From positions 42,630,501 through 42,694,500 of the forward strand of contig NC_056752.1 of NCBI RefSeq assembly GCF_018687715.1: DNA of 64,000 bases, given 5' to 3'. Below, piece after piece: positions 23,723 to 36,299 of the stretch. Origin of the DNA: Carya illinoinensis. Lineage: Eukaryota; Streptophyta; Magnoliopsida; Fagales; Juglandaceae. The notes beneath the pieces are model-generated. The model had not been told where the DNA came from. It made no database searches and saw only the letters and a program-made list of their open reading frames with translations. Made by a program: the position numbers and the translations under genes. Numbering within the stretch: position 1 is the first letter of the stretch; every line of letters begins with the position of its first letter.

Positions 23723-26700
23723 GCTATTAGTTAGTCTATCAATTCTCACAAGTCTACTAAAAAATAAAAAACACAATATTAAAATTTAAAAAAATACAAC
23801 TACTTAAAAAAAACAAAACTCAAATACAAGAACAGTAAATCAACGATGGAATATGTATTTTCAAAATATGCAATTGTGGAAAGATGGGTTCATTCATAGA
23901 TTAGGGTTTATTGATGTGCCATATTATAGGAAGCGGAATCTTTCGTCAAGACAATTTGAATTCTAATGTCGCAACTAAAGAGAGCATCAACTCGATGAGC
24001 ATAGAATGCAGATGAGTAATTTCTAAGAGGATAAATGTTTTAGTCACGAAATAATTTTATAAAAATAAATTTATAAATTAAGTAACTTTATAAATTATGT
24101 TAAATTGTAAATTCATTGATTTATAAATTACAGATATATTTGAAGTTGTATTATGAGTCCTAAAAAGTATTTAACAGACTCAAAAACTATTTAATGATGA
24201 AATTAAATTATGTGATTATTAGATGCTAAAATAGTTTTTAATTTCAAAAAAGTTAAATAATACAAAACTTAATTTGAATTTTAAAAAAGACTGTCAAATG
24301 GCTAAATTACTTATACAAATTTTAAATAATTACAGATTTGCCCTTTGTCATATATATATTATTATACTTACTAAAAATCCTATTTCATGTAATTTTTACT
24401 TCAAAAGTACTTTTTTATATTATTTAAACAAATGTAACGTGTTTGAAATTATTTTAGATGCATGGTTACCAAATAATAAATTAATTTTCAATAATAAAAC
24501 TTATTGTTAAAACTGCACAACTAAAAACTTTAAACTTTGAAGTTAAAAGTTAGTTTATCCACTCTAATCTCAAACTTGCACAATTTTTATTAAAATTTTT
24601 TTGTAATTAAAACAGTTACTTGCAAGAAATTGGATGGAGGGTAAAGAGATTCTTGAAAAATGAGATGAGATAAAAAAAATTTATAAATAATAGTAAAATA
24701 ATTTGTGAGTAGTATTGACATAATTTAAATTAAGTATTTATTAGATTTTGAGAAATAAGAAATAAAAAATTAAATAAAAAATATTATTAAATATAATGTT
24801 TTAATATTATTTTTATTTTAAAATTAAAAAATATTATTTATTATATTTTGTATAAAAAATTTAAAAAATTATAACGAAGAGATATGATGAAAATTTTAAA
24901 ACTCCAGCTTCCAAACCTATCATTATTTATGTTCATCGTCTTCTGTCATAGGATGCGGAATTTTTTGCCCAACGGATCTAATTTTAAAATATCCTGACCC
25001 GATTCGTATTCACTTTTTAAATGCCGGTATATTTTCTAGATGGAGTTTTTTTAAATAAACAAATATAAAGTTTTTTAATTTTAAAATTGGTAAAAAGTCA
25101 AAAAGGGTAAAGTGGACACGGTCTCATTGCGTATCTTTCACGCCACATCCCACGGTGGAACTAAGACTTCTTTTCTGCACAGATCCCAGTAGTAACAGCC
25201 CGCACCCCTTTTTAACCCTTTCAGCGGAATTTCCTTTCTATTTAAAAATGATAAGTGGACCTCAATTTTCGCTTTATATAAAAATATTTAAAAAAATAAA
25301 TAAAATATTTATTTTATAACATTTACTGTGAATAAAAACCGGTAAGAGAGCGACTGAGCCGGATCAATATATTGCAAGGATGAGGCAGAAATTTTGACTG
25401 AGGTTTTTTTCATTTTAAAAAATTAATTTTAAATTAAATTTTTACATTAATTTTTTATTTAAAAATAATTCTTATCATTTTACAAAATAAATTATTGATA
25501 TAATTTTATATCATATTTTTAACTAATAATTGAGTTAATCTTTATTTAAATATTATCAATTTAGAAAAGATTTGATTCAATTTAATTTTACAATACTTAT
25601 TTTAGACTCTTAGAAACACTATAATCATTATTTTCAATAAAATTTTATAAATAATCTATGCATTTGAAAAAAATTTGACCATTAAAAGGATACTATAATT
25701 TTTTTTGAACATTCAAATGTTAAATTTTATTATTTATAATTTTTACATTATATATTAAACTAATAATGATAACAAAAGAAGTTTATTTTTATAAAGAGAG
25801 TATAAAAAATAATTATAACGTGAAAATACTTTTAAAATTAATAATAACATAATATCTTTTTGATGCTTTTAATATTTTTTTAATTAATTTTACTTAAAAT
25901 TTATTTTTGACCTTCTTTCACTATGCCTTGGGCAATTAATTCCTAGAAGAGCTGGCCTGTAGAGGTAGTGTCAAATTTTCTACTGAAAATTATAAAATAT
26001 ATATTTTTATTATATATATTTTTAAGTAATTTTTAAATCCTTTTAAATATTTCGATAGCTTTACTCGTTGGGATAAGCATTTTCCTGTTGTAAAATATAT
26101 TATGTGATCATTAATAATTTTCTTTTTCCATCTTCCGCACGCGCATGGTGCCCAACCAAAATGATCATTAAACGTGGCGTTTCAATTACGTTGACAGTGG
26201 TCACTGTGTCTCTGCCTCGACATCTGAAAGCCACGGATGCATCTTCGCCGCACACGTGGATATTTTTAAAAAATATAAACATGAAAATATGACTTACTTT
26301 TCAGAAGAAATTTTATAAAAATAAATTTAAAAGTTAATATAATTTCAAATAATAAGTTATTATATGATATATTATATCAAATTATATTAATTTATAAATT
26401 TATTTTTATAATAAAAGCATTTGTCTTTCTTAAATACAAGCCTTGTCTATAAATCGAGTAAAATAAAAACTAAAAGATAAGGAGAAAAGAAAAACGACAA
26501 AATATCGCATGCCATACTAGATTGATAAGAGAAGAGAAAACCCTCTATGTTGGCTTAGTATGATTGATGGGGTCTACTTGCTTTTCGTATAAATATTTTG
26601 TAAATGGTTGGTCAATGAGGACAAGAGAAAAATGGAGATTGAAGCACTACAAGTTTCGATCAAAGGACAATGTAAATGGTATGTCGGCCCCAAGTCCAAG

Positions 26701-28280
26701 TACACCGATTGTCACTTGTTTACATCCATGTCAGCGCTGATGAAGATGATCTTGATGATAATAGGACTCATCCATGGAAATAAATAAAGAAAAAAACTGA
26801 TAAGACACGCAGAGTAGACACCACCAAAACACAAATTTTTAATGTCATTGCTCAAGGGCAGTTTTGGTTTGTCATGAAAAGTTGTACCTGATGAGCATTG
26901 CTGAAAAGTACTGTCTTATTAAATAGTTATTTAATTATTTATTATTATAAAATATATTATTTTATAAAGAGAAATAATAGTTATAATAGATAAATAGTGA
27001 GTGTATATGTTATTATTTTTTAAAAAATAAATAAAGATAAAATTCACATAAAAATAAATTAAATTTTTGATAACAGACTTACTCTTTTTTTAAATGACTT
27101 CACGATATTTGTATACTCTATAATTATATATAGTATTATTCTTTTATAAATTTTGAGGTATGAGGTAAACCCACTCAATTATAGATATATTAAAAATGTT
27201 GTCTACGTCTCAAAGCTGGTAAACCAGCTTTATCTAGCACTAATAAACCTCTAACTTTTAAATTGAGAATATTGATGAGTGTATTAGCTGAAAGATCATC
27301 AGCAACTTTCTTAATCTCCTAATTATATACATGACTAATTGTGTGTTTAGTACACATGATATGCTTTGTTTTATGATTGCAATCTCTTCCCTCCAAGATG
27401 GCCTTGATTTTTCAACTAAGTTGTAAGGAGAAATGCCATGATATGAAGAAAAAACTGCAATAAATTTTGAAAATTGTTAAATGTACTAATAAAAAATTTA
27501 TATATTCACTTGATTTTTCACATTTTTTTTTATTTTCTTATGTTTTATTTATTTAATGAAAGTAGTGTACATATAAAAAAAAATCACATGAATATATAAG
27601 TTTTTGTGAGTACAGTTAGCACTGTCCATAAAAATTTACCCTTTGTCTCTTAAAACACCTCCACGGACAAGATCCCGAATTTAAGTAAATAGTATCATAT
27701 CCTTACATCATCTAAAGTTATGAAAAGAATATGAGGTAACTCATGATATAAAACCATTGTCGGATAAAACATACGTGCCAATCTATGGGAGGGTATTTCG
27801 ATGAGACGGTATTTTTATCGAAATAATTTATAAAATTATAAATTAATATGATTTTATATAATAGATTAATTTGTGACTATTTGAGGCAAAACTCTTTATC
27901 ATAAGGGCCCTCTCTCGCTCGATCATATTTGAATCAATCACGGAGAAAATGATATTATGCTCCGAAGTGATCAGTTGTTGGTAAGATGGCATTATCGTTC
28001 GGTCTGATCTTTAGGTGCTCAGATCCATAAAAACATACCTTTCACCACAAAATCAAAGTTTATAGTACTAGTTATAGTTGGGTCTCCTCAGACCCACTTG
28101 TTCTTGATAATAATGCCACATGCAGAAGGAAAACTATACACCTATTAGGCTATTATATATAGGGACCTCTTCAACGTGGGTATAAAGTGCTGACGGCCCC
28201 GCCATGTCATCATTTTGATCGCGCCATTTTTCGTTTCTGATTTCTTCAGCTGCCGAGGCCTCATATTTCTTGACATTTTA
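23723..28280. other. AT-rich intergenic region with two small GC-rich patches
   Basis: No gene recognised. A MITE-like piece with GAGATGAGATAAAA words occurs near 24655-24900. Patches at 25090-25230 and 26120-26260 are GC-richer and contain CACGTGG/ACGTGG-type words, but carry no convincing ORF. The rest is AT-rich and repetitive. Confidence 0.45.
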
Positions 28281-28495
28281 GGCTGTTTGGCAATTGAAAT
28301 TTTTTAAATGAGAATTTTAAATTTTAAAATTAAATATTAAAATATTATATTTTAATATTATTATTATATTAAAATTTAAAAAAGTAAAAAAAAATTAAAT
28401 TATTTATTATATTTTATATTGAAATTTGATAAAGTTGTAATGATGAGATGAAAATTTTATATTTGAGATGAAAATTTCTTGTGATCAAACAGTAT
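28281..28495 (+). mobile_element. short Tourist-like MITE
   Basis: About 215 bases between TTA at 28278-28280 and TTA at 28496-28498. Left end GGCTGTTTGGCAATTG and right end read inward ATACTGTTTGATCACAAG are related inverted termini. The core is AT-only without an ORF. A copy in the opposite orientation is at about 29286-29508. Confidence 0.6.
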
Positions 28496-28498
28496 TTA

Positions 28499-29285
28499 AC
28501 TTTTTAGGTAGAATCGGATGGTGGGAAAAAGAAAGTCCATTTCATCTACCCTTTTGTTAATTTTACGAGTATTATGTAAGGTTTAAAAATGAACTGCTTT
28601 AATTGATTGATTTAATTTGATTCAAATCGATTTGATCTAATATTAGATCGCTCCGTATCATTTTGAAATTGTATTTATTTTTAAATTGATTAAAAAATAA
28701 TAAATATTTTTATATACAAGAATATGATAGAATTATATATATTAACTTCGTCATTACTATATTCAATAAGAATTATAAAAAAAATTGAAATTTAAAATAT
28801 ATACTTTTATTTTCTTTAATTGAAAAATAAAGAGTGGGAGATGAATGTAGGTTTTATATTAAATTTGTAATTAGGTATAAAATACCATATTTACGATGTG
28901 CTTATAATTTAATGATATTTATATTCTTCATATATAAGATAAAAAAATGTCGACAATTAAAATTAATTACAAAAAGTACATGCTTATTGAATATTTGAAT
29001 TCATATTATATTGATTAGTTTTATTAAAATTAGTCAATAAATTTATACTTTATATTTTTTTTTTTATACATGATATGTATTATATATAATTTTTATTAGA
29101 TTTTATTCAAAATTATCTTCAATCGCAGATGTTGAATCGCCGAGTTATTGATCTCGAATCCGGCTTGCGTACAAGGTACAAACGGTTAGACAGGGCCTGC
29201 CTCTTGCGTTCAGTAAATTTACAACGCCCTTTGCTAAAAAAATAAAAACAAATTACAACGTCGTTCCAAGGGCTAGTTAGAAAAG
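28499..29285. other. AT-rich intergenic region
   Basis: Nothing recognised apart from AT-rich sequence. A short GC-richer patch near 29130-29215 has no ORF. Confidence 0.45.
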
Positions 29286-29508
29286 ATTACGTTCTGCTTG
29301 ATTTTAAGAAATTTTTATTTTAAACATAAAATTTTTATTTTATTATTATAATTTTTTTAAATTTTTATATAAAATATAATAAATAATTTAATTTTTTTGT
29401 AACTTTTTCAAATTTCAATACAATAATAATATTAAAATATAATATTTTAATATTTAATTTTAAAATTTAAAATTCTCATCTAAGAATTCTCAGTGGCCAA
29501 ACAGAACC
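29286..29508 (-). mobile_element. short MITE, same family as 28281-28495 but inverted
   Basis: Read on the minus strand it begins GGTTCTGTTTGGCCACTGAG and runs into the same AAATGAGAATTTTAAA-like arm and AT core as the copy at 28281. The left end reads GTTCTGCTTGATTTTAAG. A 3-base duplication (TAC) is possible but not certain. Confidence 0.5.
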
Positions 29509-29822
29509 GTACATCCCTAATCTCTGTGGTTCGTACTCAAATTTTGACATTTTGTTTCCTTCTGGTCGTACTTTCATTTCGTTTATAAAATATTTATTTG
29601 TGGTGAAATTTTATATAAGAAAATGTATATTTATCATCATCTATATTACGTATCAATATATTATTTATTATTTTTATTATTATATATATGTATATATTAA
29701 TGTATAAATATATATTTAAAGAAAAAAATAAATATAACAAATTACATATCAATATGTGATATAGAGATAATAAGTAATATTTTTTATATAAAGATAAAGT
29801 TATCCTAACTAGTTTTAATTTA

Positions 29823-30166
29823 GATATGATTTGGATAGTAGAAACCTTCCATCCCATCTCATTTAATTTCATTCTTTATTTTTTTAATATCTAAGCACCA
29901 CAAATATAAACATTTTTTAATTTTTAAAGTTTTATCTAATTATTACTTAATTATTACAATTTTTACAAATTTTTAAACAAAACAAAAAAATAATTCAATT
30001 TTTTCAAATTTAAAAATAAAAATAATATTAAAAATTTATATTCTAACAATAATTTAAGTTTATAATTCAATTTTTACTTTTCAAAACCTCATAAAATATA
30101 TTGACTCAAAATATTTTACTATTATTCAAATATTATTTTATTTTATATAACTATCTAAACGAGATC
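29823..30166. mobile_element. Tourist-like MITE of 344 bases
   Basis: Flanked by TTA at 29820-29822 and 30167-30169. The left end GATATGATTTGGATAGT matches, as an imperfect inverted repeat, the right end ACTATCTAAACGAGATC. AT-rich core, no coding capacity. Confidence 0.65.
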
Positions 30167-30399
30167 TTATCGTATTTGTTTATTTCTCTTATTTTCAATG
30201 TGGATAATTTTAGCCGTTCCATCAATTTCACTAAAAAACTCAACCACACATGCTGCCCTGCATTCTAAAATAAAAGATAGTGTAAAAAAACATAATGAAA
30301 TATAAAAAATAACTTACTGTTAGATACTTTTTTTTTTCCCTTTCAAATTGACGTGGTGTGAGTGATTTTCGTTAATGAGAAACTCCAACAAGGGTAACG

Positions 30400-30558
30400 T
30401 CTTGTCTTGTTATCGAAAAGAAAATTTCTACTTGTGAGGCCCAGCTCAAACCTAGGCCCAAGGACTGTGAAGCCGAGGCCACCGGTTAAAAAAGGACCCA
30501 AAACGACGCCTTTTAGGCTTTGCCCTAAAAACCCTATTCTTCTTCTTCTTCTTCTTCT

Positions 30559-30653
<95 letters not shown>

Positions 30654-30688
30654 GCGCGCCGTCCCCCTATCCCTGACGTCTCTCTCCC
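30400..30688. repeat. GC-richer unclassified sequence with TTC/CT microsatellite, left flank of the retrotransposon
   Basis: A block rich in GGCCCA and GAGGCC words is followed by a (TTC)n run (30537-30563) and a (CT)n run (30564-30651). The right-hand continuation resumes after the retrotransposon at 35642-35815, so the element inserted within this unit. It resembles the leader of another repeat, but I cannot name it. Confidence 0.5.
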
Positions 30689-31003
30689 TATTATGAGATT
30701 GGGAATTTTGGGTTCCTAAAAGCACAAAGTCTGTCTTGAGATAGTGCTGCCGTGTCGTTTTATTTAAGTTGTTTAAATTCAGTATTTTATTGAGTCCAGA
30801 GTTGTGGGCTAGGTGGGTCCTTAGTGGGTTGTTGTTTTTATTAAGCCTTGTGATCGTTTGGGTTTGTTGTTTAATTCCGTAAGTAATGGGTTTTGCCCTA
30901 CGTTGTGTAACGAGTCACTGTCCATGGCCTATTTATGTTAACTGCATTCAATGAAAGAGGATATTAATTATCTTCAATTTACAGAATATTTAGAATCATA
31001 ACA
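30689..31003 (+). repeat. 5' LTR
   Basis: 315 bases ending TCATAACA. The 3' LTR starts with the matching inverted terminus TGTTATGA, but here the second base is mutated (TATTATGA), so the canonical TG start is lost in this copy. Confidence 0.95.
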
Positions 31004-31004
31004 G

Positions 31005-31017
31005 TGGTATCCAGAGC
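31005..31017 (+). other. primer-binding site, initiator tRNA-Met type
   Basis: TGGTATCCAGAGC lies one base after the 5' LTR. It equals the usual plant tRNA-iMet primer site TGGTATCAGAGC with one extra C. Confidence 0.8.
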
Positions 31018-31031
31018 ATGGTTCTGGCACC

Positions 31032-34000
31032 ATGGCAGAGGGAACGCGCCATGCTCAGTTGTATGAAGCAGTTGCTGCTTTGAAGGCTGAATCCACACAG
31101 GTAAGGGAGGAGCCGGACATGCAGAAGCATTTGTTGGAGGGCATCTTTCAACAGCTCAACAACTTAGCGTCCAGCTACGAGCACTTAGTGGTTAATGTTG
31201 CAAAACAAAACTCAGAAGAGAATTCATCATGTAATAATCCCCTTTAGAGTAAATGGTAACCCTCTATTTGAGGGTGGTGGGGGAATTCAAGCAAGGACAC
31301 TTCGTTTGGACTTCCCAAAATTTGATAGATCTAATCCTGTTGAATGGATCCTTAAGGGCTGAGCAGTTTTTCTCTTACTGCAACACTCTTGATGACTAGA
31401 AGGTTCAAATTGTCTTCTTTCACATGGAGGGTAAAGCCCTTACTTGGTATTGTTGGCTTGTAGAGTCGAGTCTCTCGACTCTACAAGCCAACAATCCCAC
31501 CCATCCTTAGACTGCCTGCACCTTCACCTAGACCCGAATTTAAAAACCAGAATACAGCCATGAGACGACCACCTACCATAGCCAGAAAACCCAACTTTCT
31601 CATCAAAAGAATTACCCCCACTCAAATGCAAGAAAGAAGAGAGAAGAAACTATGTTATTATTGTGATGAAAAATATTACCCAGGCCATAGGTGTAGTAGA
31701 ACCAGGATATTCCTCATTGAAGGCATGGGAATTGAGGAAGAAGAGAGTGTGGAAGTGGAAAAAGAAGATGGGATATTAACTGTTATCCAATCTGAGGAAT
31801 TTGAGAAGGAAGAAATGGGAGAATTATTGGGCATCTCCTTACATGTTATTGCTGGTTCATTATCTCCTAAAACCATGAGGTTGTTTGCTGAAATTAATCA
31901 GCAAAAAGTTTTGATTTTGATTGATACATGCAGTACTCATAATTTCATAGATCCTTATGTAGCAAGGAAGTCTAATCTGTCAGGGGAGGAAACCCACTTA
32001 ACAGTTCAAGTAGCTAATGGTGCCACTCTTTCTTGCCTTGGTCAATGTAAGGCAGTCTCTCTTAAGCTACAAAATCATGAGTTTATGACTAATTTATATA
32101 TGTTGACTCTTGGAGGATGTGATGTAGTTTTGGGCATTGATTGGTTAAGTGGGCTAGGGTCTATTCTATGGAATTTTTCTGATTTAACTATGAAGTTTCA
32201 ATTTGGAAATAAATCTGTTTAGCTGCAAGGGATTCAAAGACCAGTGCACAATATTGTGGAGGAAGTTCCGGCTGTGAATCTCAAAGAGGGGGCTGTGAGA
32301 GGAATTTGGCTGCACATTATGGAGGGTAATAATGGTCAGGGCAGTGCAACACAACCAGCAGACGTGCAGAAAATTTTGGATCAGTTTCAAGAGATCTTTG
32401 TCGAGCCAAAGGGGTTGCCACCTCCCAGGAATTTTGATCACAGAATTAAATTATTGGAAGGTACTAAACCCATTTGTGTGCGACTCTACAGGTATCCTTA
32501 TTATCAAAAAGAAGAAATAGAGAAGTTGGTAGCTGAATTACTAAAGAATGGAAGCATAAGGAGTAGTCAAAGTACCTACTCTTCTCCGGTATTACTTGTT
32601 AGAAAGGCTGATGGCAATTGGAGAATATGTGTGATTATCGTGCACTCAACAAGGAAATCATAAAAGATAAGTACCCTATTCCCAATATTGATGAACTGCT
32701 TAATGAGCTCGGAGGGGCTGAGGTATTTTCTAAGTTGGATTTAAGGTCGGGGTATCATTAGATACGCATGAATCCTGATGACATCCCTAAAACTGTCTTT
32801 CGTACGCATGCGGGACATTATGAGTTTTTAGTAATGCCCTTTGGGCTTACTAATGCACCATCTACATTTCAAGGGGTGATGAATGATATGTTTAGACCTT
32901 ATTTGAGGAAGTTTGTGCTGGTATTTTTTGATGATATCCTAATTTACAGCAAGTCTTGCAGGAGCATGTTCAACACCTTACTCAGAGGTTCTGGAATTAT
33001 TACAAGCTTACCAATTTTATACAAAGCTGTCAAAGTGTGTTTTTTGCAGTAATGAGGTGGAGTACTTGGGACATATTATCACACGAGATGAAGTTAAAGC
33101 ATATTTTCAGAAGCTGGCTGCAATGCAAGAATGGCCAACTCCTAAAAACCTTAGGGTACTAAGAGGTTTCTTAGGACTCACAGGATATTATAGGAAGTTT
33201 GTCAAGGGGTATGGAGCAATAGCAGTCCCACTCACAGCTTTTCTAAGGAAAAACTCTTTTTCTTGGAATGATAAGGCACAAAAAACATTTGAGAATCTCA
33301 AAGAGGCAATGGTAAGGCCACCAATACTCAGTTTACCTAATTTCACTAAAACTTTTGTTGTGGAATGTGATGTATCAGGAAAAGCATTGGGAGCAGTGTT
33401 AATGCAAGACGGGCAGCCAATAACTTATTTCAGCTAGGCCTTAAGGGGTTGGAATCTTAATTTTTCTACCTATGAAAAGGAATTGTTGGCACTAGTGATG
33501 GCAGTAAGGAAATGGAGGCACTCCTATTGGGACAGTCTTTCAAAGTACGCACTGACCAACAAGCGCTCAAATACTTCCTTGAACAAAAAGTAGGGACCCC
33601 ATCACAGCAAAAATGGGTTTCTAAATTGCTTGGGTATGATTTTACGGTGGAATATAGAAGTGGGAAAAGTAATGCAACAGCTGATGCCTTATCTCGAGTG
33701 AAATACTCAGAACCCCATAACCCAAATAATAACCAAACACCAACCCCAAACACTAGCCAAACAGATTCAACACAACCCAAACACGATCCCATAAACCCAG
33801 AACCAGTTCCAAAAACCAAACCATCTAGAAAAACCAATTTTTCCAAAACCAAGCAATTAGCATCGTGCAAGCTCAATGGATGGAAGAGTTGAAGAAAGCT
33901 TACCAATAGGACCCCATGTTGTAGCAGCTAATAAACCATTACCATCATGGAGACCTGGACCTATCTCATTACCAACTCCATAATGAGTTACTCTTTTACA

Positions 34001-35310
34001 AGGGTAGACTACATCTCGGGTCATTGGTTCCCTTCCAGCAGCAGATCCTGCACCAGTTTTATAGTAGTCCATTAGGGGGCCACGTAGAAGTATTTAAAAT
34101 ACAAGCAAGAATCAAAAAAGAGTTTTATTGGCCTGGTTTAAGAAATGATGTCAGAACACTTATCAGGGAGTGTGATGTGTGCCAGAGGAATAAAGTTGAA
34201 GCCTTCCACCCCTTGGGGTTGCTTCAGCCTTTACCCATACCTAGCAAAAATTGGATAGATGTTAGCATGGATTTTATTGAAGGTTTACCTCATTTGGGAG
34301 GCAAAATAGTGATCTTTGTTGTGGTGGACAGGTTAAGTAAGTATTCTCATTTTATGCCTCTTAATCATCCATACTCAGCGTTAACAGTGACTAGGGTATT
34401 TCTGGATAATGTCTTTAAATTACATGGGTTACCACAGACAATTGTTAGTGATCAAGATCCCGTGTTCACTAGCAATTTCTGGAAGGAATTATTCAGGTTA
34501 TGTGGAACAAATCTATTGCTCAGCACCGCTTATCATCCTCAAACAGATGGCCAAACAGAGGCCATGAATAAAATACTCGAATGCTACCTTCGATATTTTT
34601 CCAGTGATAGACCAAAAGATTGGGTAAAGCGGTTACCTTTAGCTGAATATTCTTATAATACCTCAGTTCATACATCTACAAAGGTGACACCTTTTGAAGC
34701 TGTCTATGGCCAGCCACCTCCACGGCTGTTACCATACGAGTCAGGTACTACTAAAGTCCAAGTTGTTGATGAAGAGCTTCGAAACTGAGAGTTTATTGCT
34801 AAACCCATCAAGGAGAACCTGCAAGAAGCCCAATCAAAGATGAAATATTTTGCTGACAAAACAAGAAGACATCAAGAGTTTGAGATTGGCGAGTGGGTTT
34901 ACCTCAGGTTACGACTGTACAGACAAATGACAGTAGCTATGAGAAGGAATTTAAAGATCGCACCAAGATATTACGGCCCGTTCAAAGTGATTCGTAAGGT
35001 GGGTAAAGTTGCTTTTGAACTAGAACTACCTCCGGAAGCTAAGATTTATCCAGTATTTCATATTTCATGCCTTAAGAGGAAGCTTGGAGAAGGAAAACAA
35101 ACATGTGCAAACTTACCAATTATCACCTCTGATGGGTCCTTGGAACCAGAACCTGAGAGAATCTTGCAACGAATGTTGAAAAAGAAAGGGAACATTGTTG
35201 GAGTTGAGGTGTTAGTGCAGTGGGCTGGAACCAATGAAGAGAATGCTACTTGGGAAGACCTAGAAACCCTAAGGAGGCGATTTTGTAACCTTGAGGACAA
35301 GCTTTCGTAA
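31032..35310 (+). pseudogene. gag-pol polyprotein remnant of the LTR retrotransposon
   Basis: Segments in order: gag N-terminus (31032-31448), gag zinc knuckle in the form CYYCDEKYYPGHRC (about 31650), protease with active site reading DTCSTHNF where D-S/T-G is expected (about 31920), RT with an intact FFDDILIYS box (about 32930), RNase H (about 33350-33700), integrase with its Asp, Asp, Glu residues all visible (SMDFIEGLP, SDQDPVF, GQTEAMNK; 34024-34788) and a C-terminal chromodomain (about 35180-35300). Breaks include stops at 31245, 32221, 32760, 33436 and 34786, a one-base loss near 32632 and a missing stretch of gag after 31448. It cannot make an active polyprotein. Confidence 0.93.
31449..31495. 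repeat. perfect 22-base inverted repeat with 3-base spacer, inside gag
   Basis: Left arm 31449-31470, spacer TCT, right arm 31474-31495, with no mismatches. Upstream sequence reads as gag (GKALTWY) and downstream sequence reads as the gag region just before the zinc knuckle, so the middle of gag is absent exactly at this hairpin. Confidence 0.9.
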
Positions 35311-35321
35311 GAAGGGGTTTC

Positions 35322-35636
35322 TGTTATGAGATTGGGAATTTTGGGTTCCTAAAAGCACGAAGTCTGTCTTGAGATAGTGCTGCTGTGTCGTTTCATTTAA
35401 GTTGTTTAAATTCAGTATTTTATTGAGTCCAGAGTCGTGGGCTAGGTGGGTCCTTAGTGGGTTGTTGTTTTTATTAATGCTTGTAATCTTTTGGTTTAGT
35501 TGTTTAATTCCATAAGTAATGGGTTTTGTCCCACGTTGTGTAACGAGTCATTGTCCATGGTCTATTTATGTTAACTGAATTCAATGAAAGAGGATATCAA
35601 TTATCTTCAATTTACAGAATATTTAGAATCATAACA
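35322..35636 (+). repeat. 3' LTR
   Basis: 315 bases, TGTTATGA...TCATAACA, with intact terminal inverted repeat. A purine-rich GAAGGGG immediately upstream (35311-35317) is a weak polypurine tract. Confidence 0.95.
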
Positions 35637-35641
35637 CTCCC

Positions 35642-36299
35642 CAGCCCAATCTTCCGTCCTTCACCTCTCTACCTACTTCTCTCTTTCTTTGTTCTCCCTC
35701 GCTCTGTCTTGCTGCGCCGTCATGTCATAGCATCGACCTCTGCCAGGCCCTTGCGTCACAACGGTCCACCATATCGAGCCCCCTGCATAGAGCATAGAGA
35801 CGAACCCCAATATTAATTGAAGATAAAATTTAAGTGAGTAATTCATAATTATAATATAATAAAATATAAATTATTAGATGAAATATTTTTAAAATTTTGA
35901 TTAAAATAAAATTTTATTAAAAATTTTTAGATAAATTAGTTTTGAATTTATATCAAGTATTAGGATTTAAAATGAGACTTTAGTATAAATTTTATATTTA
36001 ACTTAAAAATTTATTTAAAATATAAATAATTTATTATATTAAATTTAATATTATCAAATTTAAAAAAAAAATTAACTTTGAATTTTGAACGCCTTACATG
36101 TGGAGATCATGTTTAAAAGTAATGCTATATATTATATTATTATTTTATTTATATTTTATTATATAAAATGTGATATATTTATAATTATTTAATAATAAAA
36201 AATATATAATAAATAATTATTTAATAATAATAAATATGATGCATCTTATTTAATGAAATATAAATGAGATGACGGTACTATGTATAGAATTTTTCATGC
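35642..36299. other. right flank of retrotransposon, then AT-rich repeat
   Basis: 35642-35815 continues the GC-rich unit interrupted by the retrotransposon. 36110-36270 is an AT-rich fold-back sequence related to positions 1-180. No gene recognised. Confidence 0.5.

Larger units (their letters stand above)
30689..35636 (+). mobile_element. Ty3/gypsy LTR retrotransposon, chromovirus type (Reina-like), defective
   Basis: A 4948-base element with two 315-base LTRs and a 5-base target-site duplication CTCCC (30684-30688 and 35637-35641). Domain order is gag, protease, reverse transcriptase, RNase H, integrase, chromodomain, which defines Ty3/gypsy chromoviruses. The small size and short LTRs fit the Reina clade; that clade call is inference. 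The LTRs differ at about 18 of 315 positions by my hand count, so insertion is not recent. Internal stops, a frameshift and a gag deletion make it non-functional. Confidence 0.95.

Noticed and set aside
30407..30725. Open frames rich in Ser-Leu or Arg-Glu repeats on both strands
   Set aside because: They are translations of the TTC/CT microsatellite and have no coding meaning.
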